This document shows positions 8,424-16,338 of a stretch of 64,000 nucleotides of DNA, in pieces. The notes beneath the pieces are model-generated. The model saw nothing but the letters and a program-made list of their open reading frames with translations. It was not told the origin of the DNA and did no database searches. The stretch covers positions 186,001-250,000 of the forward strand of contig NZ_MUNU01000014.1 of assembly GCF_002001085.1 (NCBI RefSeq), written 5' to 3'. Source of the DNA: Rhodanobacter sp. B05 (GTDB lineage Bacteria > Pseudomonadota > Gammaproteobacteria > Xanthomonadales > Rhodanobacteraceae). The first letter of the stretch is position 1. Every line of letters starts with the position of its first letter. Made by a program: the position numbers and the translations under genes.

Positions 8424-9233
8424 ATGGCGTGGGTATTTCAGGGGAATCCGAATCGTTTCGATATTGATGATTACCTTTCGCGCTACACGCAGCTGATCTA
8501 CTGGCGCACAAACCGCTACGTCAAAGACATAGCGGTCGGCGATCCAGTTTTCATCTGGCGTGCCGGGGCCGATGCTGGCGCTGTCGCGGCTGGTCACGTC
8601 GTTGCGGCCCCTACACCGGCTCGATCGGTAGAGCACCCAGAAGCACTGGGCGATGACTTGTGGGTTGCCGACGAAGCCAACCCCGACGAACTCAAGACTG
8701 GCATCCGGCTGCATGAAATACGCCTTGACCGCGAAGCTGGAATGGTTCCGAGGAGCGCAGCAAAGGAGAACCTGGTTCTTGGCGCATCAACGATCATTAC
8801 CGTTCCAAATGGCACGGTGTTTCGTCTGTCGCCCATCGAATTCGGCGTTCTGGAGGAGCTTTGGGGCTCGCCGATGTCGCTTGCCACAAGCAGTGGCGCC
8901 GCAGAAGGTCAACGACTCCTACGTGCACACTACGCACGCGAACGCTCTCCACGGCTACGGCACGACAAGTTGTGTGCGTTCCGTAAGGAGCACGGCTCGC
9001 TGTTCTGCGAGCTTTGCGGCCATGAAGCATCAGCGCATGCTCCTGAACCATTCACTGATCGGGCTTTCGAGGTTCATCACAAGAATCCCTTGGCTAGCGC
9101 TGCGGGGCCAGTGCGAACCACACTCAACGATCTTGCCGTGTTGTGTGCCAACTGCCACAGGGCAGTTCATGCAAACGCAAACGTCGCAGAAAATTTCAAA
9201 ACGCTTGCCACGCTGTATGCTGTCGGAAGATAA
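8424..9233 (+). CDS. Cassette-encoded EVE-HNH endonuclease (modification-dependent restriction type)
   Basis: This 269-residue protein is a two-domain fusion. Residues 1-150 look like an EVE domain ('WVFQGNPNRFDIDDYL', 'IYWRTNRYVKDIAVGDPVFIW'), a base-flipping reader of modified DNA. Residues 175-265 form an HNH nuclease with a zinc-binding pair C195-x2-C198, catalytic 'FEVHHKNPL' (215-223), and 'LCANCHRAVH' (240-249). EVE-HNH proteins are known modification-dependent restriction enzymes that cut phage DNA with modified cytosine. The likely role here is antiphage restriction; which modification it reads cannot be told from sequence. It is the largest cassette gene in the array. Confidence 0.88.
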   Translation: MAWVFQGNPNRFDIDDYLSRYTQLIYWRTNRYVKDIAVGDPVFIWRAGADAGAVAAGHVVAAPTPARSVEHPEALGDDLWVADEANPDELKTGIRLHEIRLDREAGMVPRSAAKENLVLGASTIITVPNGTVFRLSPIEFGVLEELWGSPMSLATSSGAAEGQRLLRAHYARERSPRLRHDKLCAFRKEHGSLFCELCGHEASAHAPEPFTDRAFEVHHKNPLASAAGPVRTTLNDLAVLCANCHRAVHANANVAENFKTLATLYAVGR

Positions 9234-9299
9234 CATTTCGCTCCAGCCGACCGTCATCCCGCTACGCGGGCTGTCGGCGGCTGAGCTCAAGCGTTAGAC
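9228..9299 (+). repeat. attC site 9 (long, divergent variant)
   Basis: About 72 bp, right core GTTAGAC at 9293-9299, left core AGATAAC overlapping the EVE-HNH stop codon. The stem (AGCCGACCGTC ... CTGTCGGCGGCT with CCCGCTACGCGGG at the tip) is unlike the consensus body, suggesting this cassette came from another source. Confidence 0.82.
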
Positions 9300-9303
9300 A
9301 TTA

Positions 9304-9753
9304 ATGACCTCAGTTCTCTTTGATTCGAACGTCTATGATCTTCTCGCACAGGACAGCGCGAGTTGCGCTCATGTGCGAAGACTGGTCGCGAGCGGGAATC
9401 TTAGAGTTATCGTTACCCGCACGGTCGCCGAAGAGCTGGCCAAATCGCCTTTCGGTGGCGTTCCTGACTTCTTTGCGTACGAGTACGTGGGAAACTCCGT
9501 TGGTCGAGTGGGTGTCATGCGCGCCGGAGACTCTATTGGCAGCGGTAGTGTTTATGACGCCCACTTGGGAAACTCGGAAAAAGCTAACGACGCATTCGTA
9601 ACTGATGCGGCTTCATGGCATGCTGAATGGCTCGTATCCCAAGACAAGAGGCTTCGCAAACGCGCGTCAGAGATCGGTATGCGCGCGAAGCCCATGGAGT
9701 ACAGCGAGTTCGTCGCAGCATTGAATCTTCAGGCCGGCGGTAGTGACGTCTAA
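9304..9753 (+). CDS. Cassette-encoded PIN-like nuclease domain protein
   Basis: The 149-residue protein carries the acidic residues of PIN domains: D7 in 'LFDSNVYDLL', E43/E44 in 'VAEELAKS', D96/D101 in 'ANDAFVTDAA', and D114 in 'VSQDKRL'. PIN proteins are Mg2+-dependent RNases, often VapC-type toxins. The start lies five bases after the attC core. No antitoxin-like gene is in the same cassette. It could be a free-standing toxin, a defence RNase, or a protein whose antitoxin has been lost. Confidence 0.65.
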   Translation: MTSVLFDSNVYDLLAQDSASCAHVRRLVASGNLRVIVTRTVAEELAKSPFGGVPDFFAYEYVGNSVGRVGVMRAGDSIGSGSVYDAHLGNSEKANDAFVTDAASWHAEWLVSQDKRLRKRASEIGMRAKPMEYSEFVAALNLQAGGSDV

Positions 9754-9804
9754 CAACTCGTTTAAGGCGGACGCCTCCGGCGCCGCTTGACTCCAGCGTT
9801 AGAC
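9748..9804 (+). repeat. attC site 10
   Basis: Left core GTCTAAC overlaps the PIN-like stop codon; right core GTTAGAC. The stem is a variant (GCGGACGCCTCCGGCGCCGC). Confidence 0.9.
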
Positions 9805-9837
9805 CGCTTTGAATCGGGTTGGTTGTGGGGAAACGCA

Positions 9838-10251
9838 ATGAACTCAAGTCGTACTGCTCAGTACGCTCCGCTACTGCTACGGCTGGTCCTCGGCTCACTT
9901 TTTATCGCGCACCTGTACTGGAAGTTCGCAATTCTTCCTGGCGGCTTGTTTCGGTGGTGGGCCGGCTTCGCCTCAGGTGGATATCCATGGTTCGTTCCTT
10001 GGTATGTTTTTTCTGCCGAGCTCGCCGGTGCCTTGCTGCTCATTCCCGGCATCTATGCTCGTTGGGTTAGTCTGTATGCTCTGCCAATGATGCTCGGCGC
10101 AGCGCAGTTCTGGGCTGTGCGCAAGGGTTTCTACTTCACGGGTGCAGGGGCGGAGCTGCCGCTTGTGTGGTCGTTATTACTAGTTCTTCAAGCCATGCTC
10201 GGCGACGGTCCGTACCGGTTGCGATCCTCCAGTTGGACATCCGCGGCCTAA
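9838..10251 (+). CDS. Cassette-encoded DoxX-like membrane protein
   Basis: A 137-residue protein with four hydrophobic segments and the DoxX look: 'LLLRLVLGSLFIAHLYWKF' first, then 'FVPWYVFSAELAGALLLIPG', then two further helices. The ATG at 9838 is preferred over 9787, which lies inside the attC site. DoxX proteins are inner-membrane proteins linked in some species to redox and thiol stress; the exact role here is unknown. Confidence 0.75.
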   Translation: MNSSRTAQYAPLLLRLVLGSLFIAHLYWKFAILPGGLFRWWAGFASGGYPWFVPWYVFSAELAGALLLIPGIYARWVSLYALPMMLGAAQFWAVRKGFYFTGAGAELPLVWSLLLVLQAMLGDGPYRLRSSSWTSAA

Positions 10252-10303
10252 CTACTCATCCCACCGGACGGGATAGTTCCTCCGCTCAATTCCAGCGTTA
10301 GGC
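10246..10303 (+). repeat. attC site 11
   Basis: Left core GCCTAAC contains the DoxX stop codon; right core GTTAGGC at 10297-10303. The stem is weaker than in other sites (CACCGGACGGGATAGTTCCTCCG). Confidence 0.88.
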
Positions 10304-10324
10304 CGCACAAGAAGGTTTGTCGAT

Positions 10325-10747
10325 ATGAACGAGACACGGCTGTTCACGCTAGGCGGAGCGGTGAGGAACGATTCAAAGGTCAATCGATGGTTTGGCGAGC
10401 CACCGAGTGAGCTGCGCACCCTGGCGCACAAGTGGTTTGAGCAGATGCGTTCATGTGGGCCGGACGTTCTGGAACTGCTTCATGATGGCCATCCCACGGC
10501 GTGCATCGGGGACCTTGCGTTCGGTGACGTCAATGCGTTTCGCTCTCACGTTAACGTCGGCTTTTTTTTCGGCAGCGTCTTGAAGGATCCTGCTGGTTTG
10601 TTGGAGGGCACAGGACGTTTCATGAGACACGTCAAGGTGAGCCCTGGCCTGCCTCAATCGGAGAAGGCGCTTCAGGAACTCATCCTGACTGCGTATGTAG
10701 ACGCAAAGGCCAGGCAGGCTGCACGCGACAACGCGGGCGCTGCTTAG
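10325..10747 (+). CDS. Cassette-encoded DUF1801 family protein
   Basis: A 140-residue protein with an AGAAGG ribosome site. The central region 'LLHDGHPTACIGDLAFGDVN' followed by 'HVNVGFFFGSVLKDPAGLLE' and 'RFMRHVKV' is typical of DUF1801 proteins, small soluble proteins of unresolved function. It is the last cassette of the array; its stop lies inside the terminal degenerate attC. Confidence 0.8.
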   Translation: MNETRLFTLGGAVRNDSKVNRWFGEPPSELRTLAHKWFEQMRSCGPDVLELLHDGHPTACIGDLAFGDVNAFRSHVNVGFFFGSVLKDPAGLLEGTGRFMRHVKVSPGLPQSEKALQELILTAYVDAKARQAARDNAGAA

Positions 10748-10801
10748 CAATTCATTCAAGCGAACGCGCGTACCGCGCGCCGCTTGACTCAGGCGTCGGG
10801 C
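10742..10801 (+). repeat. attC site 12 (degenerate, right boundary)
   Basis: GCTTAGC at the left and GTCGGGC at the right replace the usual cores; the palindromic interior (GCGCGTACCGCGCGC) remains. The mutated right core (GTC for GTT) suggests the terminal site may no longer recombine, fixing the array edge. Confidence 0.65.
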
Positions 10802-10922
10802 GCCACGCGACAATCAGCCAAAAACGAGGTCAGGTTCCCTTACTACGCGTCGGAAGGCCTGCGCCGGAAATGAACCCGGCCATGTTCGCGAAAAACTTGC
10901 CCGCGCAACCTGCCCATCTCAT

Positions 10923-10968
10923 CAAACGCAAGCGGCCGGCATCTCGCGATGCCGGCCGTTTGCATTTG
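10923..10968 (-). terminator. Intrinsic terminator of the gst gene
   Basis: A long hairpin of about 20 bp (CGGCCGGCAT-CTCGCG-ATGCCGGCCG with A/T-rich outer arms CAAACGCAAG and TTTGCATTTG) lies 12 bases past the gst stop codon. It ends in a T-rich arm on the minus strand. Confidence 0.75.
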
Positions 10969-10980
10969 AGCAACAAGCGA

Positions 10981-11598
10981 TCAGGCAGCCGCCTTGATCA
11001 ACCCCTCTACCTGCATCGCCTTCTGCACCGCCGGTCGCTCGGCCACGCGTTTCTGGAAGGCCAGCAACGCGGGGAAACCGGACAGGTCCAGGTCGACGTG
11101 TCTGGCCCAGTTGGTGACCGTGAACAGGTAGGCGTCGGCCGCGGTGAAATGGTCGCCCAGCAGCCACGGTTGCCTTGCCAGCACGTCCTCGATCAACTGG
11201 TAGCGCCGAAGCAGGTATTCCTTGCGCTCGGTGCGGGTCTGTTCCGGCGTATCCGGCTTGAACAGCGGGCTGTAGGTCTTGTGGATCTCGGAGTTGATGT
11301 AGCCCAGCATCTCCTGCAGGCGGTAGCGCGCCAGCGTGCCGTTGGCGGGCGCCAGGCCGCTCTCGGGCCTGAGGTCGGCCAGGTACTGCACGATCGCCGG
11401 GCCCTCGGTCAGCAGTTCGCCATTGTCCAGCGCCAGCGCCGGCACATAGCCTTTCGGGTTGATCTGCCAGAAATCCGCGCCGCCCTCGGTGCGCTTGGCC
11501 TTGCCGTCGACCTTTTCCAGTGGCAGCGCGATGCCGGCTTCCAGCGCCACGATGTGCGGCGACAGCGAGCAGGCGCCGGACGAGTAATAGAGCTTCAT
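10981..11598 (-). CDS. Glutathione S-transferase
   Basis: The 205-residue protein starts at 11598, behind a CGGAGAAAAC ribosome site; a longer frame from 11622 lacks support. Its N-terminal thioredoxin-like domain begins 'MKLYYSSGACSLSPHIVALE', the bacterial beta-class GST pattern with the catalytic Ser/Cys pair at residues 9 and 10. 'GYVPALALD' supplies the cis-proline and 'LTEGPAIVQYLAD' the glutathione-binding loop. The helical C-terminal domain ends near residue 200. It conjugates glutathione to electrophiles in the cytosol. It is divergent from an HxlR regulator that may control it. Confidence 0.92.
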   Translation of the reverse strand: MKLYYSSGACSLSPHIVALEAGIALPLEKVDGKAKRTEGGADFWQINPKGYVPALALDNGELLTEGPAIVQYLADLRPESGLAPANGTLARYRLQEMLGYINSEIHKTYSPLFKPDTPEQTRTERKEYLLRRYQLIEDVLARQPWLLGDHFTAADAYLFTVTNWARHVDLDLSGFPALLAFQKRVAERPAVQKAMQVEGLIKAAA

Positions 11599-11702
11599 GC
11601 GTTTTCTCCGTGATGGGGACATGGGAAAGAGCCACCGCCGCGGTCATGCGAGGCGAAGCCTGCGCGCATCGCGGCGATGAAGGGATGTTAGCCATCATGG
11701 TT

Positions 11703-11729
11703 ACTGATGGATACCACCTAACCATCAGT
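11703..11729. promoter_or_regulatory. Possible HxlR-type operator between gst and the regulator gene
   Basis: The arms ACTGATGG (11703-11710) and CCATCAGT (11722-11729) are a perfect 8-bp inverted repeat 11 bases apart. A third CCATCA lies at 11692. TGGTTA/TAACCA (11698-11703 and 11719-11724) gives an overlapping dyad. Its position in the divergent spacer suits an operator for both genes; binding by the adjacent HxlR protein is inference. Confidence 0.5.
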
Positions 11730-11780
11730 TAGCGGAAAATGTAGTATCCGCCCGGTTACCGAACTCCCGATGGAATTCCG

Positions 11781-12146
11781 ATGGGCCTGCCCGTACGCAA
11801 GAGCAAAGTCGCCGCACCGCCAACCTGCCCGCTCACCGAAAGCCTGGCGCTGCTGCGGGGCGCATGGGCGCCCAACGTGATCTGGTACCTGAGCGCCGAG
11901 CCGCGCCGTTTCGGCGAACTGCGCCACGACATCCCGCGCATCTCCGCGCGGGTGTTGAGCGCGCGGCTGCGCGAGCTGGAATCGCGCGGGCTGGTGACGC
12001 GGCGCGTGCTGGATACCTCGCCGCCGTCGGCCGAATACGCGCTTACGCCGCTCGGCCGCGAGCTGCTGCCGGCGATCCAGGCGCTGGCCAGCGTGGGCCG
12101 GAAGCTGGTCGCGGAATGGGAAGGTGGCGCGTCGAAACGCAGGTGA
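11781..12146 (+). CDS. HxlR family transcriptional regulator
   Basis: A 121-residue winged-helix protein. 'CPLTESLALLRGAWAPNVIW' at about residues 16-35 is the HxlR signature with the single conserved cysteine. The recognition helix region 'RFGELRHDIPRISARVLSARL' and wing 'VLDTSPPSAEYALTPLG' follow. HxlR proteins bind DNA as dimers and often sense electrophiles or reactive aldehydes through that cysteine. The divergent gst gene is the natural target, and a dyad in the spacer supports this. The specific signal is unknown. Confidence 0.9.
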   Translation: MGLPVRKSKVAAPPTCPLTESLALLRGAWAPNVIWYLSAEPRRFGELRHDIPRISARVLSARLRELESRGLVTRRVLDTSPPSAEYALTPLGRELLPAIQALASVGRKLVAEWEGGASKRR

Positions 12147-12188
12147 CGCAGGCGTCGCCCAAGGCTGCGCCCGGCGCGACCGGACAGC

Positions 12189-13130
12189 TCACTCGACCTC
12201 GTCCGAGCCTTCGTTGACGCCTTCAAACAGGAAGGTCGACAGATAGCGTTCGCCGGTGTCGGGCAGCATCGCCAGCAACACCGAACCGGCGGGCGCATCC
12301 TTCGCCACTTCCAGCGCCGCGGCCAGGGTGGCGCCGGCCGAAATGCCGACGAAGATGCCCTCCTTCTGCGCCAGCGCGCGCGAGGTATCCCGGGCCAGCA
12401 CATCATCGACCAGCACGATCCGCTTGACGACGTCGCGATTGAGCACGCCCGGCACGAAATCCGGCGTCCAGCCCTGGATCTTGTGCGACTGCCATTCGTT
12501 GCCCGACAGCAGCGCCGCCACCGCGGGTTCGCTGGCGATCACCTGCACTTCCGGGCGCGCCACTTTCAATACCTCGCCTACCCCGGTCAGGGTTCCGCCG
12601 GTTCCCCAGCCCGTCACGAAGTAGTCCAGCCGCCTGCCGGCGAAATCGCGCAGGATCTCCGGCGCGGTGGTGTTGCGATGGTAGGCGGGATTCGCCTCGT
12701 TCTCGAACTGATTGGCGAGGAACCAGCCGTGCTTCTTCGCCAGCTCCGCCGCCTTCACCACCATCGCGGTGCCGCGACCGGCCGCCGGAGTCAACACGAC
12801 CTTGCCGCCGTAGGCGCGGATCAGCTTGCGTCGCTCGATGGAGAAGGAATCAGCCATCACCGCCACGAACGGATAGCCGCGCGCGGCGCACACCGCCGCC
12901 AGCGCCACGCCGGTGTTGCCCGAGGTGGCTTCGACGACGGTCTGACCGGGCTTCAGCACGCCGCGCTGCTCCGCGTCGAGAATGATCGCAATCGCGAGCC
13001 GGTCCTTGACCGAACCGGCCGGGTTGAAGGCTTCCACCTTCACGTAAACGGTCGCGTGTTTCGGCGCCAGCCGGTGCAGTTTCACGATCGGCGTGTTGCC
13101 GATGGTGTCGAGAATGCTGTCGTAAATCAT
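12189..13130 (-). CDS. cysK: Cysteine synthase (O-acetylserine sulfhydrylase A)
   Basis: A 313-residue PLP enzyme that makes L-cysteine from O-acetylserine and sulfide. The PLP lysine lies in 'AGSVKDRLA' (about residues 38-46), the substrate loop in 'EATSGNTGVALA' (68-79), and the PLP phosphate loop in 'GWGTGGTLTGVGE'. The C-terminus ends in charged residues without the final Ile that CysE uses to bind some CysK enzymes, so complex formation with serine acetyltransferase is uncertain. It follows cysG on the same strand, 80 bases downstream. Confidence 0.94.
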   Translation of the reverse strand: MIYDSILDTIGNTPIVKLHRLAPKHATVYVKVEAFNPAGSVKDRLAIAIILDAEQRGVLKPGQTVVEATSGNTGVALAAVCAARGYPFVAVMADSFSIERRKLIRAYGGKVVLTPAAGRGTAMVVKAAELAKKHGWFLANQFENEANPAYHRNTTAPEILRDFAGRRLDYFVTGWGTGGTLTGVGEVLKVARPEVQVIASEPAVAALLSGNEWQSHKIQGWTPDFVPGVLNRDVVKRIVLVDDVLARDTSRALAQKEGIFVGISAGATLAAALEVAKDAPAGSVLLAMLPDTGERYLSTFLFEGVNEGSDEVE

Positions 13131-13210
13131 GGGTGTCTCCTTGCGGGAACGGAAAGTGGGAGATCAACGGGCACGCAAGCCCGGCGATCATGCGCCGAAA
13201 CGCCAGAAAT

Positions 13211-14704
13211 TCAACAGGCCAGCCGGTGGATCGCCTCCAGCAATCCGTCGCCTGCGGCCAGCCCGGATGTTTTTGGCACGGCCGGCGTGCCGACGCGCAG
13301 CTCATGCAGGGAGGCGCCCAGCGGCGGCGCACCGAACCAGGCCAGTGATGGCGCCAACGCGGCCACCTCGCCGAGGATAAGCAAGGCCGGCGAACGCACC
13401 GCATGCGCCGCGGCGCGTTCGGTGAGGTTGCCCAGCACCCCGACTACCACGCGCTGGTCCGCCCGCGAGCCGTTCTCGATCAGGGCGAACGGCGTGGTGC
13501 GTGCGCGGCCATGCCCGAGCAGGCGCGCCTGCAACGTGCCCAGGGCGTCCACGCCCATGTAAACCGCCAGCGTCTGCCGTTCCTGCGCCAGCGCGGCCCA
13601 GTCCAGCGTGTCACGCGAAGCCTGGCAGTGTGCGGTGACGAAGCGCACCGATTGCGCATGATCGCGATGCGTCAGTGGCACGCCCGCGTAAGCCGCGCAG
13701 GCCACGGCCGCGGTGATGCCGGGAACCACTTCATAGGGAATGTCGTTTGCGCGCAGGAATTTCAGTTCCTCGCCACCACGGCCAAACACGAACGGATCGC
13801 CGCCTTTCAGCCGCACCACGCGCCTGCCTGCCCGCGCATGCTCCAGCAAGAGCGCGTGGATGCCGTCCTGGGTGGTGTGATGCCGGCCGGCCTGCTTGCC
13901 GACCTCGACCCGCTCGGCATCCCGCCGCGCCAGGGCAAGTACGCCGGCACCGACCAGCCGGTCATGCAGGATCACGTCGGCCTCATTCAATGCGCGCAAC
14001 GCACGCAGCGTCAGCAACCCCGGGTCGCCCGGGCCCGCGCCGACCAGCACCACCGAGCCGGCCTTCGTCATCGGCGTCGTCGACAAGGCGTGTTCCGCGA
14101 CAGCCTGCGCCTGGTCCGGCCGACCTTGCCGCAGCAAGGCAGCGACCGGGCCGGCGAGCAGGCTTTCGTAGAAGCCACGCCGCGCCGCCAGGTCGGGCAG
14201 GCGGATCCGGATGCGTTCGCGCAACCGCGCCATCAGCGCGGCCAGCCCACCCAATGAATGATCGAGCAGGGTTTCCAGCCGCTCGCGCAGCAGCCGTGCC
14301 AGCATCGGCGCCTCGCCGCCGCTGGAAATCGCGATGGTCAACGGCGCGCGGTCGATCACCGCCGGCACGTGGAAGCTCGACAGTGCCGCATCGTCGACCA
14401 CGTTGACAAAGATCCGCCGCAACTCCGCCAGCGTCGCGACCAGCACGTTCATTTCACGATCGGACGTCGCCGCCACCACCAGCCAGACCCGCTCCAGCCA
14501 ACTTTCCTGGAACGGATCGGGACGGTGGGCGATGCGCCCCTGCCGCGCCCAGCGTTGCAACTGCGGCGTCAACATGCCCGCGTTCACCGTCACCTGCGCC
14601 TGCGCCTCCAGCAAGGCGGCGACCTTGCGTTCGGCCACGGCACCTCCGCCAACCACCAGCACGGCGCGCTGCGACAGCGAGGCAAAGATCGGATAAAGCT
14701 TCAT
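13211..14704 (-). CDS. cysG: Siroheme synthase (trifunctional CysG)
   Basis: The 497-residue protein has both CysG halves. Residues 1-210 form the precorrin-2 dehydrogenase/ferrochelatase part, with NAD-binding '[18 protein letters not shown]' near the N-terminus. Residues 220-470 form the uroporphyrinogen-III methyltransferase part ('[18 protein letters not shown]', '[18 protein letters not shown]', '[19 protein letters not shown]'). It converts uroporphyrinogen III to siroheme, the cofactor of sulfite and nitrite reductases. The start at 14704 gives the family N-terminus '[10 protein letters not shown]'. It lies divergent from the CysB-like regulator, which likely activates it. Confidence 0.95.
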   Translation of the reverse strand: MKLYPIFASLSQRAVLVVGGGAVAERKVAALLEAQAQVTVNAGMLTPQLQRWARQGRIAHRPDPFQESWLERVWLVVAATSDREMNVLVATLAELRRIFVNVVDDAALSSFHVPAVIDRAPLTIAISSGGEAPMLARLLRERLETLLDHSLGGLAALMARLRERIRIRLPDLAARRGFYESLLAGPVAALLRQGRPDQAQAVAEHALSTTPMTKAGSVVLVGAGPGDPGLLTLRALRALNEADVILHDRLVGAGVLALARRDAERVEVGKQAGRHHTTQDGIHALLLEHARAGRRVVRLKGGDPFVFGRGGEELKFLRANDIPYEVVPGITAAVACAAYAGVPLTHRDHAQSVRFVTAHCQASRDTLDWAALAQERQTLAVYMGVDALGTLQARLLGHGRARTTPFALIENGSRADQRVVVGVLGNLTERAAAHAVRSPALLILGEVAALAPSLAWFGAPPLGASLHELRVGTPAVPKTSGLAAGDGLLEAIHRLAC

Positions 14705-14821
14705 GCGGCGAACCTGGGCTTGAACGGAACGAATGCCGGCACACGCTACGAAGGCCAAGGCTTCGCCGCAAATGATTTCACGCGGGACGCATATGCCCGT
14801 ACGGCATTAGCCCGGAAACGT

Positions 14822-14875
14822 TTGACATATTCATCAAATGGACGTATAGACGTCCGTATATGAACGTCTTCATAT
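14822..14875 (+). promoter_or_regulatory. Predicted sigma-70 promoter of the cysB-type gene with overlapping dyads
   Basis: TTGACA (14822-14827), a 17-base spacer and TATAGA (14845-14850) make a near-consensus promoter reading toward the LysR gene. A perfect dyad GGACGT-ATAG-ACGTCC (14840-14855) covers the -10 element. A second dyad, ATATGA-ACGTCT-TCATAT (14858-14875), lies just downstream. Placement over the promoter suggests autorepression, with the same sites serving divergent cysG. Confidence 0.65.
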
Positions 14876-15004
14876 ATCACGATCCGGCCACCGGGGTCGA
14901 TCCGTCGACGCCTCGCCACGCCAGGCGAGAGCGCGTCATGCGATGTATGCGTGATTCTTCCGCACATCCATGCCCCGACCACGAACACCCACGGATCGCC
15001 CACC

Positions 15005-16000
15005 ATGACGCTCGCCCAACTGCGCTACCTGATTGCCATCGCCGACTCCGGCCTCAACATCACCCTGGCCGCCGAACGCGTGCACGCCACCCAACCGGGC
15101 CTGAGCAAGCAGCTCCGACAGCTTGAGGACGAACTGGGCTTCCAACTGTTCGTGCGCAAGGGCAAGAGCCTGGATGCGGTGACGCATGCCGGCGAACAGG
15201 TGATCGAACGGGCGCGCATCATCCTGGCCGAAGCGGCCAACATCCGTTCCATCGCCGCGAACCTGCGCAACGAGGCCCGCGGCGAGCTGCGCATCGCCAC
15301 CACACATACCCAGGCGCGATTCGCCCTGCCCGCCGCGATTGCCGCGCTCAATGCGCGTTACCCGCAAGTCAGTGTGCACCTCGAGCCGACCCGCGATGCC
15401 GACGTGCTGGCCCGACTGGAAGCGGGCCAGGTCGACCTCGCCATCATCAGCAGCGCGGGTGCGGCGCCCAGCTCGGGTATCTCGCTGCCCGCCTATCACT
15501 GGCAACGGGTGATCGTCACGCCGAGCGGACATGCCCTGGCCGCACGCGCCAGGCCACCGAGCCTGACCGACCTGGCGGCGTTGCCGCTGGTCAGCTACGA
15601 CTCGTCGTTGCGGCCCGACTCGTCCCTGCGTCGCGCGTTCGCCGCGGTCGGCCTGGAACCGCAGATCGCGATGACCGCCGGCGACGCCGACCTGATCAAG
15701 ACCTACGTGCGCGCCGGTATGGGCGTCGGCATCCTGGCCGAAATGGCGGTGCACGACGGTGACGCCGACCTCGATGCGCTGCCCGCCGACCACCTGTTTG
15801 CACCATGCACCACCTGGGTGGTCCTGCGCCGGGACAGCGTGCTGCGCGAATACACGCTGGCGTTCATCGAACTTTTCGCACCGCATCTCCGCCGGCGTGA
15901 GGTAGCGAGAGTGATGGCCGGCGACCCGGCTGGTGCGACGTGGACCCACGTGCCGCAATGGCGCCATCAGCGCGAGTCGTCGAGAGCGCTGGTCGCCTGA
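15005..16000 (+). CDS. cysB: CysB-type LysR family regulator
   Basis: A 331-residue LysR regulator. The helix-turn-helix is at about residues 18-40 ('ITLAAERVHATQPGLSKQL'). The effector domain starts 'GELRIATTHTQARFALPAAI', the CysB/Cbl hallmark whose Thr residues bind sulfate or N-acetylserine. In related bacteria CysB activates sulfate-assimilation genes under sulfur limitation. Its position divergent from cysG and cysK supports that role. The start at 15005 gives the family N-terminus 'MTLAQLRYL'; an upstream ATG at 14951 adds residues not seen in the family. Confidence 0.88.
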   Translation: MTLAQLRYLIAIADSGLNITLAAERVHATQPGLSKQLRQLEDELGFQLFVRKGKSLDAVTHAGEQVIERARIILAEAANIRSIAANLRNEARGELRIATTHTQARFALPAAIAALNARYPQVSVHLEPTRDADVLARLEAGQVDLAIISSAGAAPSSGISLPAYHWQRVIVTPSGHALAARARPPSLTDLAALPLVSYDSSLRPDSSLRRAFAAVGLEPQIAMTAGDADLIKTYVRAGMGVGILAEMAVHDGDADLDALPADHLFAPCTTWVVLRRDSVLREYTLAFIELFAPHLRRREVARVMAGDPAGATWTHVPQWRHQRESSRALVA

Positions 16001-16338
16001 CCAAGGTGCAGCGTGACAGGCGACATGTCCGGCAGTCACGAACGCTCGTGGTCACTTTCTGACCCCGGGCAGCCAAACAAACGTTTGGATGAGCAAATTT
16101 TCACGTGCATCGGGCCGCATTCGGCCACGTGAGTGCATGGGAATGAACCCCGCTTTTGATGCACTTCAGCGGCGCCGTGGCAGGCATCGCACGCACTCAA
16201 CCCAACCATCTTGAATATTCGTGTGCTTCACCGTTCCGCCGGCAAGATATTTGCTTGGACGCTTTCAGAGGAGCACGAGACCAGCAGCACCGCTGGCGCC
16301 AAACCCCGGAAGGCCGCAAGGCGAGAGCAAAGCAAGAG
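16001..16338. other. Gap after cysB, no gene recognised
   Basis: No convincing coding frame. It holds a palindrome CCAAAC-AA-ACGTTTGG (16072-16087) that would suit an operator, and a GC-rich hairpin region near 16110-16135. No promoter could be assigned with confidence. Confidence 0.5.

Larger units (their letters stand above)
4747..10801 (+). mobile_element. Integron gene-cassette array without integrase (CALIN), 12 cassettes
   Basis: Thirteen attC-like sites, most of them 57-58 bp, separate short units with at most one gene each. Every site ends in a GTTRRRY-type core (usually GTTAGGC) on the same strand and starts with an RYYYAAC-type complement (usually GCCTAAC or GTCTAAC). All genes read on the plus strand, as in a normal array. 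Neither the array nor its flanks (purB on the left, gst on the right) contain a tyrosine recombinase. It therefore fits a 'cluster of attC sites lacking integrase'. Movement would need an IntI supplied from elsewhere in the genome. Confidence 0.9.

Noticed and set aside
10802..10922. Stretch AACGAGGTCAGGTTCCCTTAC right of the array as an IS end
   Set aside because: The string recalls transposon-linked sequences, but no matching end, target duplication or transposase is visible nearby.
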